A stretch of DNA of 64,000 bases, from NCBI GenBank assembly GCA_026125285.1, contig JAHCLO010000030.1, positions 1 through 64,000 on the forward strand. Direction: 5' to 3'. Position numbers and translations under genes: made by a program. The notes under the pieces were generated by a model, which did not search any database, was not told the origin of the DNA, and saw only the letters and a program-made list of their open reading frames with translations. Positions 26,639-36,368 of this stretch are shown here, piece by piece; the stretch's first letter is position 1, and every line of letters starts with the position of its first letter. This DNA comes from Verrucomicrobiia bacterium. GTDB taxonomy: Bacteria; Verrucomicrobiota; Verrucomicrobiia; Limisphaerales; JADLHS01.

Positions 26639-27865
26639 TCAGTTTGCCAGCAAAGTTTGCACAGAAATTCCGCGCAGTTCGCATAGCCGCCGGATGACGT
26701 CTTCGATCAGGTTGTTGGGGCAGGAGGCGCCGGCCGTGATGCCGATGGTGAGCTTTCGTGCCGGCAGCCAGTTGCCGGTTTCCAACTCTTGCTGCTGGTG
26801 CTGATCGTAGTGACGGATGAGTTGACTGGAAATCAGCTTCGCCGCGTTCTTGATAAAGTACGTGGGCAGAGTCGCTTCACCCATTTCCGCGAGATGCGAG
26901 GTGTTCGACGAGTTGTAGCCGCCAATGACCAGCAGCAAATCCAGCGGCTCGCGCAGCAATTTCTGGAGGGCGTCCTGCCGGTCCTGGGTGGCGCCGCAGA
27001 TGGTGTCGAAAAACCGGAAATGCTCGGGGAGTTCCGCCTCGCCAAATTTCTGGATCATGGCGGCGCGCAGGCGCCGCTGAACCTCCTCGGTTTCGCCGCG
27101 CAGCATGGTGGTTTGGTTCGCCACTCCGATGGCACGCAGATGCAGGTCCGGGTCGAATCCCTCGGAATACGCGCCTTTGAACTTCTCCAGAAATGCCGCC
27201 CGGTCACCGCCCCGGACGATGTAATCACAGACATAGTCCGTCTCGGCCAGCGTGAAGACGACCAGATAATGGCCTCCTCCGCTGGCGAGCGTCTGGGAGC
27301 TGGTGGCCTTGGTTTCTTCGTGCCAGGCCTTGCCATGAATGATGCTGGTGACCTGATCCCGCGAATACTGTCGCACCCGTTTCCACACGCTCATCACATC
27401 ACCACACGTCGTGTCCACCAGCACGCAGCCCTTCTGCTCCAGCTTCCGGCGTGTGCCGACTTCCGTGCCGAACGCCGGAATTATCACCACGTCGTCGCGA
27501 GTCAGCTCGGTCAATTCCGGCTCGGTCGGTTTGTTGGAGATGGTTTGGATGCCCAAATTGTGAATCTGATCATTCACCTCGGGGTTGTGAATGATCTCGC
27601 CGAGGAGAAAAATGCGCTTGTCCGCCGGGAAAGACTTGCGGGCCGCATAAGCCAGGTCAATGGCGCGTTCGACGCCGTAGCAAAACCCGAATTCCTTCGC
27701 CAGTTTGATGGTCAAGTCGCCCGCGGCCAACACATGTCCGTTGGCGCGGATGCGCTCCACCAGTTCGCTCCGATAATGCGACAACACCTGTGCCTGCACC
27801 GCTTCCATGATTTCAGGACGGCGAAGATTGATTTTCTGAGGTGCGCTGGGCGCTTCCGTTGACAT
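26639..27865 (-). CDS. ispH: 4-hydroxy-3-methylbut-2-enyl diphosphate reductase (copy 2, long form)
   Basis: The 408-residue product is the long form of IspH. An N-terminal extension of about 50 residues precedes LAKEFGFCYGVERAIDLAY (Cys62), VLVDTTCGDVMSVW (Cys154) and FFDTICGATQDRQDAL, the three cluster ligands. The end, GITAGASCPNNLIEDVIRRL, has a fourth cysteine where copy 1 has threonine. Insertions such as the RGGDRAAFLEKFKGAYSEGFDPDLHL segment fit the long IspH type of cyanobacteria, plants and several other phyla. Same reaction as copy 1. Starting at 27865 avoids a low-quality N-terminal extension. Confidence 0.9.
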   Translation of the reverse strand: MSTEAPSAPQKINLRRPEIMEAVQAQVLSHYRSELVERIRANGHVLAAGDLTIKLAKEFGFCYGVERAIDLAYAARKSFPADKRIFLLGEIIHNPEVNDQIHNLGIQTISNKPTEPELTELTRDDVVIIPAFGTEVGTRRKLEQKGCVLVDTTCGDVMSVWKRVRQYSRDQVTSIIHGKAWHEETKATSSQTLASGGGHYLVVFTLAETDYVCDYIVRGGDRAAFLEKFKGAYSEGFDPDLHLRAIGVANQTTMLRGETEEVQRRLRAAMIQKFGEAELPEHFRFFDTICGATQDRQDALQKLLREPLDLLLVIGGYNSSNTSHLAEMGEATLPTYFIKNAAKLISSQLIRHYDQHQQQELETGNWLPARKLTIGITAGASCPNNLIEDVIRRLCELRGISVQTLLAN

Positions 27866-28039
27866 ACCCAGACAGATTAGCCCGCATTCCCGTTGCGTCG
27901 AGTAGAAAGCCGGCGCCGCCGGCGCCGCTGACTGCGCAAGCCGACGCCCGCCCCAAGGCAATTTCTTGCGATTTCTTGGTGACAACCGCGCGTCGCTCTG
28001 CCATAAGGACTCACGTAAAACTTGCTCCTCAGCCACATC

Positions 28040-28870
28040 ATGAAGACCAGCACTCAAACTCCGTCGCGGAAGGGTTCCACTGCTAGGGTATTCAAGGCGT
28101 TCGCCGCCCGATGCCCCGTGGTGAAAGCTTTCACCCTTATTGAACTGCTTGTGGTTATCGCCATCATCGCCATTCTCGCCGCGATGCTGCTACCCGCCCT
28201 GTCCGGCGCCAAGAATCGGGCGCAACGGACCATTGACCTCAACAACAACCGCCAGATTATCTTGGCCGCGATGATGTACGCGAGCGACCACCTGGACCGG
28301 TTGCCGAACTCAGGTTGGGGCACGGCTTACGCGAGTTGGGCTTATGCGGCGGGCATCCCGGCGGCAGGAACGTCCATTCCGGCCTTTCCCACCGCCCTAT
28401 CGAACCAACTGAACTTCTTCCGCCGGGGTCAGGTTTTTCCCTATCTCCAGAACGAGAAAGTCCTCATGTGCCCGGCCGACAACAAGGTGGACTTTCAGTT
28501 TGTGCAACGAGGCATTCTCTTCACCAGTTACGTGTGGAACGGCGCGGTCAACGGATACGGGCCGGACAGTACGCCTTCGTTCAAGCTGGCCCAATTCAAG
28601 CCGGACGCAGTGCTGCAATGGGAGGCGGATGAAAGAACGCCTTTCTTCTTCAACGACTCATCAAGCTTTCCCGACGAAGGGATTTCGCCCCGGCACGGCA
28701 AAGGCGCCACCATTGGGTTGTTTTCCGGTGGCACCGAGAGCATCAAGCTGGCCCGGTATTACACAGCGGAGTTTGCCGGCACGCAGGGCAGCCGGGGAGC
28801 GAACATCCCCGCGTTGATGTTGCCTGGTCGGATGTGGTGCAATCCTGAAACCCGCAATGGTCTGCCTTGA
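28040..28870 (+). CDS. Type II secretion/type IV pilin-like pseudopilin
   Basis: The 276-residue protein has a long basic leader and then the prepilin signal KAFTLIELLVVIAIIAILAAMLLPALSGAK. Cleavage is expected just before FTLIE. The globular part contains LMCPADNKVDF and YVWNGAVNGYGPDST, typical of the large family of verrucomicrobial pseudopilins with Cys/Pro substrate-like loops (DUF1559-related). They are exported by a T2SS/T4P-like machine and have unknown roles. It starts 170 bp from the divergent ispH and is followed closely by a lipoprotein gene. Confidence 0.88.
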   Translation: MKTSTQTPSRKGSTARVFKAFAARCPVVKAFTLIELLVVIAIIAILAAMLLPALSGAKNRAQRTIDLNNNRQIILAAMMYASDHLDRLPNSGWGTAYASWAYAAGIPAAGTSIPAFPTALSNQLNFFRRGQVFPYLQNEKVLMCPADNKVDFQFVQRGILFTSYVWNGAVNGYGPDSTPSFKLAQFKPDAVLQWEADERTPFFFNDSSSFPDEGISPRHGKGATIGLFSGGTESIKLARYYTAEFAGTQGSRGANIPALMLPGRMWCNPETRNGLP

Positions 28871-28891
28871 CGGCTCAAACTTGAGGTGAAA

Positions 28892-29320
28892 ATGAGCAAA
28901 TTCAATCCTGCCAATTCTGTCGGTCTGGTTTCGTTGTGTGTTCTGGGCGGCCTGTGGTTGTTCGGCTGCGGCAAGCCAGCCGCGGAGGTCGCGCCTCCCC
29001 CAGCCGTGGTGGAATCGGCCCCGCAACCCGCGACCACCGCAACTCCGAATCTGGCAGAGCAGAACGCTCAAGCCCAGGCGGCGTGGGCCGATGCGCGCCT
29101 CAAAGAAGCCCAAGCCGCGCAACAGGCGCGGGATTACGAGGCAGCCGCGCAGGCGCTGGTCGCCTTGCAGCAGCAGCAGCGACTCAGCGAAGCGCAAGCG
29201 GCGGCTTACGCCAACCAGATGCGGCAGTTCCAACGCGATCTTGCCGGAGCGGTGGCCAGTGGCGACCCGCGCGCCAAAGCGGCCGCAGATCGTCTGCGCC
29301 GAGCTTCGATAGCCAGATGA
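28892..29320 (+). CDS. Coiled-coil lipoprotein
   Basis: The 142-residue product has a lipoprotein signal (LGGLWLFGC, lipid cysteine Cys26), a Pro/Ala spacer and a long Ala/Gln-rich helix (about 55-140, AQAQAAWADARLKEAQAAQQARDYEAAAQAL) that should form a coiled coil. AGGTG 5-6 bases before the ATG supports this start over the GTG at 28886. It is 21 bp behind the pseudopilin gene, so the two are probably one transcript. No enzyme motif. Confidence 0.75.
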   Translation: MSKFNPANSVGLVSLCVLGGLWLFGCGKPAAEVAPPPAVVESAPQPATTATPNLAEQNAQAQAAWADARLKEAQAAQQARDYEAAAQALVALQQQQRLSEAQAAAYANQMRQFQRDLAGAVASGDPRAKAAADRLRRASIAR

Positions 29321-29451
29321 GTGAGTTTCACCCCGCTAAGTCTTTTCACGATCATCCATCAACCTGTTACACCAGTCTGGGCACAAGGCATCATCTGAAT
29401 CCCATTCCCTGTGACGGCTTGCGTTCGCCAAGGTCCATATATTCAACCGAA

Positions 29452-29486
29452 CGGCCGGAGCTCTGGTGCTCCGGCCGTTTTCTTTT
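29452..29486 (+). terminator. Rho-independent terminator
   Basis: Perfect 10-bp stem CGGCCGGAGC / GCTCCGGCCG around the loop TCTGGT, followed by TTTTCTTTT. It lies 132 bp after the lipoprotein stop, so it most simply ends the pseudopilin-lipoprotein transcript. It also ends only 17 bp before the next start codon, so attenuation of that gene is possible. Confidence 0.85.
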
Positions 29487-29503
29487 CTGAGAACTGTGAG
29501 AGA

Positions 29504-32500
29504 ATGGGAGTGATGTTGAAGCGCGCAAGGGAACAAACTGGCAGGATCATCTGGAGGGAAACCTGTAATCGCCGAATCTGGTTGGTGGCCACCTGGCTTG
29601 TGTTTGGCTGGGCCTCGATGAACACCCATGGACGTGGGGAGATCGTGATCAACGAGATCCACTACGATCCCGACATCAAGACCGAACCGGTGGAGTTCAT
29701 TGAGTTGTTCAACGCGGGCGGCGGCACGGTGGATCTGTCCGGCTGGCGCTTTTCTGCCGGAGTGAGTTTCACCTTTCCCCAAGGCACGAGTATCGGCCCG
29801 GACAATTATCTGGTGGTGGCCCAGAACCCGGCGGCCCTTCAAAACAAGTTTGGCGTAAGCGCGCTGGGCCCGTGGTCGGGGCGACTGAGCAACGAGGGCG
29901 AAACCATCGTCCTGCGCGATGCCGCAAACGAAGTGGTGGACGAGGTTGATTACCAGCGTGGCTTTCCGTGGCCAACAGTGGGCGATGCGCCGGGTTACTC
30001 GATTGAACTCATCAATCCGGCACTGGCCAATGACGTAGGCGGCAGTTGGCGCGCCTCCGTGGCCGCCAATCCCATTCGCGAAGTTTTCACCCTTATTTCC
30101 GACCGTTCGACCTGGAAGTACTTCAAGGGTCTCACGGAAGCCTCGTCACCTGCGACGGCTTGGCGGGCATTGGGGTTTGGCGATGCGGGGTGGCTCTCGG
30201 GTACTGCCCCCATTGGTTACGGAGAGAGCGCGAGCTTTCTGGGAACGATGCTGCCGGACATGCGGGACAATTACTCGACGGTGTTCTTTCGCAAGACCTT
30301 CGGAGTGACGAACGTCGCGCAGATTTCCGAATTGAACCTCGAGGCGAGCTATGATGACGGCTTCAAAGTCTGGATCAATGGCGTGAACGTGCTTAACGCC
30401 AACATGGCTTCCGGCGAAGTGCCGTTCAACAGCACCGCAGGTGCGGCGCGGGAAGACCTCTCCTACAACCGGTTCACGCTGAGTTCGCCGCAGGCGTTTC
30501 TGCTGCCGGGCACAAATATCATCGCCATCCAGGCCGCCAACTCCAGTCTCGGCGGCAGCAGCGATTTCTTCCTCGATGTCCGTTTGCTGGCGAGCGTGGG
30601 GCCGCCCGGACATGGCCCAACCCCCGGCGCGCTCAACTCTGTTTTTGCCAGCCATGCGCCGCCGGCCATTCGACAAGTGGCACACGCCCCCCAACAGCCC
30701 AAATCGCAAGAACCAGTCACCATCTCGGCCAAGATCACTGATCCCGATAATGTCACCGAGGTGGTCCTGCATTACCAGTTGGTGAATCCGGGAAACTATG
30801 TTGAACTGGCTGACGCCGCCTACGCCAATAACTGGACGACTTTACCCATGAACGATGCCGGGGTGACCGGCGACGTTACCGCGGGCGACGATATCTACAG
30901 TGTAGTGCTGCCAGGCCACTTGATGACGCATCGGCGTTTGGTGCGCTATCGCATTTCCGCCACCGATGCCACGGGGTCAGCCGTTACGGTGCCGTATCCG
31001 GACGATCCACAGCCGAATTTTGCGCTCTTCTGTTACGACGGCGTACCCGCTTGGCAGGGCGCGGTGCGGCCCGGCTTTACGCCGGTGGTAAACTTCGACA
31101 CAAACGTGATGGGTCGCCTCCCGGTCGTGCATCTGATTTCCAAGAGCAACTCCGTGGTCAATGCGACCTGGTTCAACCGTTACGGGGGTGACGCCTATCC
31201 ATGGTCCGGGACGCTGGTTTACGACGGGAAAGTGTACGACCACGTCCGCTACCGCGCGCGGGGAGGCGTCTGGCGTTATGCGATGGTCAAAAACATGTGG
31301 AAGTTCGATTTCAACCGCGGCCACGATCTGCAAATGCGCGACGACTACGGAAGGAAGTTCGGCACCACCTGGCGCAAATTGAATCTCGGTGCCTCCATCC
31401 AGCAGGGGGATTACGGCCACCGCGGCGAGCAGGGGATGTTTGAATCGGTGGGCTTCCGGCTCTTCAACCTCGCCGGAGTCGCCTCGCCCAACACGGTCTT
31501 TCTCCAGTTTCGGGTCATCAACAGTGCCATGGAGGCCAATCCCTCCTCGCAGTACGAGGGTGACTTCTGGGGCGTGTATCTGGGCACTGAACAGGAGGAT
31601 GGCCGGTTTCTTGACGAGCACGGTTTGCCGGACGGAAATCTATACAAAATGGAAGACGGCACCGGCGAATTGAACAACCTTGGTCCGCTGGGGCCGACGG
31701 ACAAGTCCGACCTCAACGCGTTCCTAGGCGCGTATCGCAGCACCACTTCGCCGCCGAGCGAAGCTTGGTGGCGGGCGAACTTGGACCTGACGAACTACTG
31801 GAGTTACCAGGCCATCGTACAGGGCATCCATCACTACGACATCTGCTACGGGAAAAATTACTTCTATTACCGCGACCCCGAAACCGGGCGCTGGTCGGTG
31901 CATACTTGGGACCTGGATCTGACCTGGGCCGACAACATGTTCGACTCCGGTTGCGGCGGGCGGGATGATTTGTTTCTCCCGCTGTTTGGCAATGGCAGCA
32001 GTTATCCCTTCAAGCCGGCGCTGACAACGGAATACAAGAATCGCGTCCGGGAAATCCGCGACCTGCTGTTCAACCCGGATCAGGCCGGGCAGGTGATTGA
32101 TGAATACGCCGCGCGCTTGCGCGGCCCCACCAACGGCCCCACCATCCTCGATGCGGACCGCAGCATGTGGGATTACAATCCCAAGATGGCCAACGCCGCC
32201 TACAGTTCTACGATCTCCAAAGCCGGGCAGGGCCGCTTCTATCAATGGCCTAACGAACCCTCCGTCAGCAAGGATTTCGATGGCTGCATCCAGTTGATGA
32301 AAAATTACGTCGCCATCCGCAGCGTGCTGCTGAACGGCATTGCTGCGGATGCCCTTCCGGCGACTCCGACCGTTTCCTACGTCGGCGCATCCAATCATCC
32401 CCTGAATCGGCTCAGTTTCCGCAGTTCACCGTACAGCGGCGGAACTCCCTTCTCAGCAATGAAATGGCGTATCGGTGAAGTCAGCGACCCGGGTGCCCCT

Positions 32501-34600
32501 GGCTTCGATCCGAACACGCCAAGGGCGTACGAAATTAACTCCCAATGGGAAAGCGCCGAACTTGCCGCGTTCGAGAGCGACATCGTCATTCCGTCCAGCG
32601 CGGTACGGGTTGGCCGCACCTACCGAGTTCGGGTGAAAATGAAAGACACAAGCGGCCGGTGGAGTCATTGGTCGGCTCCGGTCCAGTTTATTGCCGGCGA
32701 ACCCGACACCGCCGCCACGCTGCTGGATCACCTAAGGCTCTCGGAGTTGATGTATGATCCCCCGGCCGGCGGCGACTTCGAGTTTGTAGAGCTGCACAAT
32801 CGCAGCGAGGAACTGACGCTCGATCTGTCCGGCGCGAAATTTACCACCGGGATAGATTTCACTTTTCCCGCCGGAACGTTGCTGGGGCCGGACGGTTATT
32901 TATTGGTGGTAAAGACGACGGATGTCGCGGCCTTTCGCGCACACTACGGTCTCGCCCCAAATGTGCTGCTGGTGGGGCCGTTTGCTGGCAGCCTCGCCAA
33001 CGAGGGTGAAGAAGTCGTGCTCAAGACCACTCCCGGCGGGGCGGAAATCTTCTCCTTCAAGTACGGCAATAGCCGCGGCTGGCCATTGGCGGCGAACGGT
33101 GCGGGACACTCGCTCGTGCCACTGGAACGCGCGGCGAATGGGCAGGCCAGCGGCGCGCTGGATTACCCGGGCAACTGGCGCGCAAGCACCTTCATCGGCG
33201 GTTCACCGGGCATGGCCGACCCGCCGCCACCGCAATCCTCCCTGCGGTTGAATGAGATTGCCGCGCACACGGATTACGCCGATCCGCTGCGACCAGAATA
33301 CGATTCCAATGACTGGATCGAGCTGTACAACCCCACGGAAGCGAGTATTCCTCTCACGGGCTGGTATCTGAGCGATCGCGCCGGCAATCTGAAGAAATGG
33401 GCCATCCCCGGCGTGGTGGTACCGGCCCAGAGCCGGATCACTTTTGATGAAGTCACCGGCTTTCACAATCCCATCACCACGGGTTTCGGCTTGGACAAAG
33501 CCGGTGAGCGAGTGCTCTTGTCGTTCCTCCCGGGCACCGGCGCGGATCGGGTGGTGGATGAAATCCAGTTTCAAGGGCAGGAGAACGACGTTTCCCTGGG
33601 GCGATATCCCGACGGTGTCGGTGACTGGTTTACTTTGGCGCAGACCCACGATCTGGCAAATACCGCACCCTCGCAAAGCCTGGTGATCAGCGAACTCATG
33701 TACCGCCCGCCGGCGGCCGGCGGCAACGACAATACGCTGGAAGAATTTATTGAGTTGTTCAATCCCACGGCGGACACAATGGAACTCCACAATGCCGACG
33801 GGCCTTGGCGCGTCGCGGGCGGAATCAATCTTACGTTTCCGGTCAATCAATCCTTGCCGCCCGGCGGGATGGCATTGGTCACCAGTCTTGATCCGAATGA
33901 AACGGCGACCATGGAGGCATTCCGCGCTCGTTACGGTGTGACCAATCTCGCCGTGCCCATCTTCGGTCCTTACACCGGCAAACTCGGCAATCGCAGCGAC
34001 CGCGTCACGCTCGAACGGCCACAGGCGCCGGACAATCCCGGCGACTCCGTTTCCTGGGTGATCGTGGATGAGGTGATCTACGGCAATCAACTTCCGTGGC
34101 CCGCTACGGCCAATGGCGGCGGCCATTCACTCCACCGCACGGTCCTCCGCGGTTCCGGCAACAACCCGGTGAATTGGTTTGCCGCGCCTCCCACGGCCGG
34201 CCGGCCACCGACCACTGACCGTGACGGCGACGGGCTGCCGGATGAATGGGAACTGGCCCATGGACTGAACCCGGACAATCCCGAGGACGCGGCCGACGAT
34301 GCCGACCATGATGGGAGCACCAATTTGCAGGAATATCTCGCGGGGACCGACCCACGCGACCCAGCCAGCGCGTTGAAATTGACCGTCCAACGTGAATCAG
34401 AGGCCGTGCGCCTGCAGTTCACGAGCGTGGCCGGACGCACTTACACCGTTCAGTGTTGCGATGACTTGTTGGATGGAATCTGGGAGCAACTGCAGGTCAT
34501 TGAGGCGTCACCGACCAACGGGATTGTGCAACTCGCGGAGCCGATCAGTGCGGAAGCTCGGAGTCGTTTCTACCGGCTGGTCACCCCAGCATTGCCTTGA
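29504..34600 (+). CDS. Giant secreted protein with lamin-tail domains and a CotH-like domain
   Basis: The 1698-residue protein has a late signal-like helix (about 18-40). Lamin-tail domains start near residues 47 (IVINEIHYDPDIKTEPVEFIELFN), 1076 (LRLSELMYDPP), 1246 (LRLNEIAAH) and 1392 (LVISELMYRPP). A CotH spore-coat-kinase-like domain spans about 560-820, with RYRARGG, WKFDFNRG, WRKLNLGAS and HTWDLDLTWAD, which holds the catalytic Asp. A DxDxDG calcium-binding repeat (DRDGDGLPDEWE) starts near 1572, and the end is a FYRL tail. Lamin-tail/CotH proteins are common in Verrucomicrobia and probably act at the cell surface; CotH domains can phosphorylate proteins. The ATG at 29504 is preferred, with 29513 possible. 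Confidence 0.88.
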   Translation: MGVMLKRAREQTGRIIWRETCNRRIWLVATWLVFGWASMNTHGRGEIVINEIHYDPDIKTEPVEFIELFNAGGGTVDLSGWRFSAGVSFTFPQGTSIGPDNYLVVAQNPAALQNKFGVSALGPWSGRLSNEGETIVLRDAANEVVDEVDYQRGFPWPTVGDAPGYSIELINPALANDVGGSWRASVAANPIREVFTLISDRSTWKYFKGLTEASSPATAWRALGFGDAGWLSGTAPIGYGESASFLGTMLPDMRDNYSTVFFRKTFGVTNVAQISELNLEASYDDGFKVWINGVNVLNANMASGEVPFNSTAGAAREDLSYNRFTLSSPQAFLLPGTNIIAIQAANSSLGGSSDFFLDVRLLASVGPPGHGPTPGALNSVFASHAPPAIRQVAHAPQQPKSQEPVTISAKITDPDNVTEVVLHYQLVNPGNYVELADAAYANNWTTLPMNDAGVTGDVTAGDDIYSVVLPGHLMTHRRLVRYRISATDATGSAVTVPYPDDPQPNFALFCYDGVPAWQGAVRPGFTPVVNFDTNVMGRLPVVHLISKSNSVVNATWFNRYGGDAYPWSGTLVYDGKVYDHVRYRARGGVWRYAMVKNMWKFDFNRGHDLQMRDDYGRKFGTTWRKLNLGASIQQGDYGHRGEQGMFESVGFRLFNLAGVASPNTVFLQFRVINSAMEANPSSQYEGDFWGVYLGTEQEDGRFLDEHGLPDGNLYKMEDGTGELNNLGPLGPTDKSDLNAFLGAYRSTTSPPSEAWWRANLDLTNYWSYQAIVQGIHHYDICYGKNYFYYRDPETGRWSVHTWDLDLTWADNMFDSGCGGRDDLFLPLFGNGSSYPFKPALTTEYKNRVREIRDLLFNPDQAGQVIDEYAARLRGPTNGPTILDADRSMWDYNPKMANAAYSSTISKAGQGRFYQWPNEPSVSKDFDGCIQLMKNYVAIRSVLLNGIAADALPATPTVSYVGASNHPLNRLSFRSSPYSGGTPFSAMKWRIGEVSDPGAPGFDPNTPRAYEINSQWESAELAAFESDIVIPSSAVRVGRTYRVRVKMKDTSGRWSHWSAPVQFIAGEPDTAATLLDHLRLSELMYDPPAGGDFEFVELHNRSEELTLDLSGAKFTTGIDFTFPAGTLLGPDGYLLVVKTTDVAAFRAHYGLAPNVLLVGPFAGSLANEGEEVVLKTTPGGAEIFSFKYGNSRGWPLAANGAGHSLVPLERAANGQASGALDYPGNWRASTFIGGSPGMADPPPPQSSLRLNEIAAHTDYADPLRPEYDSNDWIELYNPTEASIPLTGWYLSDRAGNLKKWAIPGVVVPAQSRITFDEVTGFHNPITTGFGLDKAGERVLLSFLPGTGADRVVDEIQFQGQENDVSLGRYPDGVGDWFTLAQTHDLANTAPSQSLVISELMYRPPAAGGNDNTLEEFIELFNPTADTMELHNADGPWRVAGGINLTFPVNQSLPPGGMALVTSLDPNETATMEAFRARYGVTNLAVPIFGPYTGKLGNRSDRVTLERPQAPDNPGDSVSWVIVDEVIYGNQLPWPATANGGGHSLHRTVLRGSGNNPVNWFAAPPTAGRPPTTDRDGDGLPDEWELAHGLNPDNPEDAADDADHDGSTNLQEYLAGTDPRDPASALKLTVQRESEAVRLQFTSVAGRTYTVQCCDDLLDGIWEQLQVIEASPTNGIVQLAEPISAEARSRFYRLVTPALP

Positions 34601-34619
34601 AAGCAACAACTCTGCGCGG

Positions 34620-35924
34620 TCAGCCGCCGCACGGCGCAAAAATCGCCTCGCTCATTCCGTGGATGATCTTCTTGTCCGCCGGACAGATCGTGGCGAGCAC
34701 GCCGCCGAGTTGGGTCCGGGCGGCATCACCTTCGCCGGATACAAAGTAATACGGACACAAGCGGGCCCGGCCCTTCATCGGCACGATTACGTTGTGCTCA
34801 AAATCATACCACTGCGCCTCGACCAGCGCGGGTTTGTGGTAACGCTGCAAGACCCGCGGCGATTGCTCGAAGTGTGCGATAGCGTCATCTACGGCGTTCG
34901 CCCAAGCCTCGTGTGAAAGATCACTGCCCAGGAAAACCCCCCGCGCGCCCCAGGCGTGCGCCGAGAACCCGGACACTTTCAGAATCAGATCGCGTTCCTT
35001 TTGCGAGAGGCTTTTGAGTTGTTGCCAATCGGTGAGGTTTAACTCGGGGATGGCCGCGTGCGGCGGCAACGGCGAGGGGTCCACCAACCAGGTATAGGGC
35101 ACAAGCTGCCGCATGCGTTTGAAGTAACCGTCGCCCAGTTCCTGCCGCCAGAACCCGTGCAGATGGCGGTTCCACAGCAAGGCGAACAACATCTTCTCCT
35201 CGAACACCGGCTTCGGCGGCGGGGTGACGCGGATTCGATTCGCCGCCGCCAGTGCAAAGATGGTCCGCGCGTTGGGTACATTTGCCAGATCGAACAACTC
35301 AAAGAAGCGATACACGGCCTCACCGTCTTGGTAATTATCGAACGTCGAGTTATGGATCGTGAAACGCGCCCCAAGTTGTTCACACAACCACTGCATCTCG
35401 GGCCGGTAAGTTGCCGATTCTTCAGACACGACGAGGCGCACCGCCGGTGACTCGCCGAAGATGTTGGCGAAGCCGCGCAACATTCCTTCCGCGCCGCCGA
35501 GCACCTCAAAGCCGGCCTGCGCGTAGGTCTGGTTCAGCCACGCCGTCAAGCCAATGCCGCCGGGCACCGAATCCAGTTCTGTAACGCTGACGCCGTGTTC
35601 CGTGAGCAACAAGTCAGGTCGGATGACGCGCGGGACCTCGTTCTTGAATGAGGCGGCGCGTTGCAATTCCAGGAGTTCGCGGGGCTTGCCCAAGTCAAGC
35701 CAGCGCGCGATCCATTCGGGTTGTTTGCCTTCCGCGCTTTTCCGATAGAGCAGGTTAACGGCACGATAGAACCGCAGGAGCACCCGCCCCAGTGAATCGA
35801 GTTCCTTTGTCAGCCTGGGTTCGAGCGAAAAAGGGACAGGCGAAACCCGCCATTCGTGACCGGCAAAAAGACCCGCAGCGGGCATCCGTTCACGCACGAA
35901 CGCAGCGACCGCCGCGGCTGTCAT
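34620..35924 (-). CDS. Circularly-permuted-ATP-grasp-like protein, unknown role
   Basis: About 434 residues without signal peptide. VPRVIRPDLLLTEHGVSVTELDSVPGG looks like the RPD...E-N/D segment of ATP-grasp and glutathionylspermidine-synthase-like ligases, and LILKVSGFSAHAWGARGVFLG plus RVLQRYHKPALVEAQWYDF resemble the nucleotide-grip strands. It may join an amino compound to a carboxylate using ATP, but this is inferred from motif shape only. The ATG at 35924 is used; the frame continues to a TTG at 36011. It converges with the giant lamin-tail gene. Confidence 0.5.
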   Translation of the reverse strand: MTAAAVAAFVRERMPAAGLFAGHEWRVSPVPFSLEPRLTKELDSLGRVLLRFYRAVNLLYRKSAEGKQPEWIARWLDLGKPRELLELQRAASFKNEVPRVIRPDLLLTEHGVSVTELDSVPGGIGLTAWLNQTYAQAGFEVLGGAEGMLRGFANIFGESPAVRLVVSEESATYRPEMQWLCEQLGARFTIHNSTFDNYQDGEAVYRFFELFDLANVPNARTIFALAAANRIRVTPPPKPVFEEKMLFALLWNRHLHGFWRQELGDGYFKRMRQLVPYTWLVDPSPLPPHAAIPELNLTDWQQLKSLSQKERDLILKVSGFSAHAWGARGVFLGSDLSHEAWANAVDDAIAHFEQSPRVLQRYHKPALVEAQWYDFEHNVIVPMKGRARLCPYYFVSGEGDAARTQLGGVLATICPADKKIIHGMSEAIFAPCGG

Positions 35925-36176
35925 CGTGCCGTGCTCGCCCGAGGGTTGGGAGGAGTGTTGTTCAACCGGAATCACGCCGCCCACGCTACGAGAAGCGGCC
36001 AACCCCGTCAAAAGTGAATGTGACGTTCAAGTCGTGGCGTCAGCTCGGAGTGTCCAATTTCGCGCCACACCGAACGGCGCGCTGGTACAAGTTGGATGCC
36101 ACGCTGTGGCGGATTGGCAATGCAACCAGCAGGTTTGTACGGCAGGCCAACCTGGGTATTTCACACTCGCTGGCAC

Positions 36177-36246
36177 GGAGCGCCAGTCTGTGACCTGCTT
36201 ATCGCAGTCAAAAGGCTCAAAGCCGGTCACAGACCGGCGCGTCCGA
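36177..36246. repeat. REP-like palindrome, CGCCGGTCTGTGACC family
   Basis: CGCCAGTCTGTGACC (36181-36195) pairs with GGTCACAGACCGGCG (36225-36239) with one mismatch, flanked by GGAG and GTCC. It lies in the 440-bp gap between the ATP-grasp-like gene and the small exported protein, where no other gene is seen. A shorter related string, GCGCCGGTCAC, occurs near 52175. Confidence 0.6.
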
Positions 36247-36368
36247 CTGGGCGATCGCCTGGAGTCTGAATTGCCCGGACTAGGCGGTCGGCGGGAGAAT
36301 CTGGTGGCATGGAAGCTGCCTTTTGATTCGTTCGTTGTGTTGTGCAGCCAACTAACAAGGAAAATATT

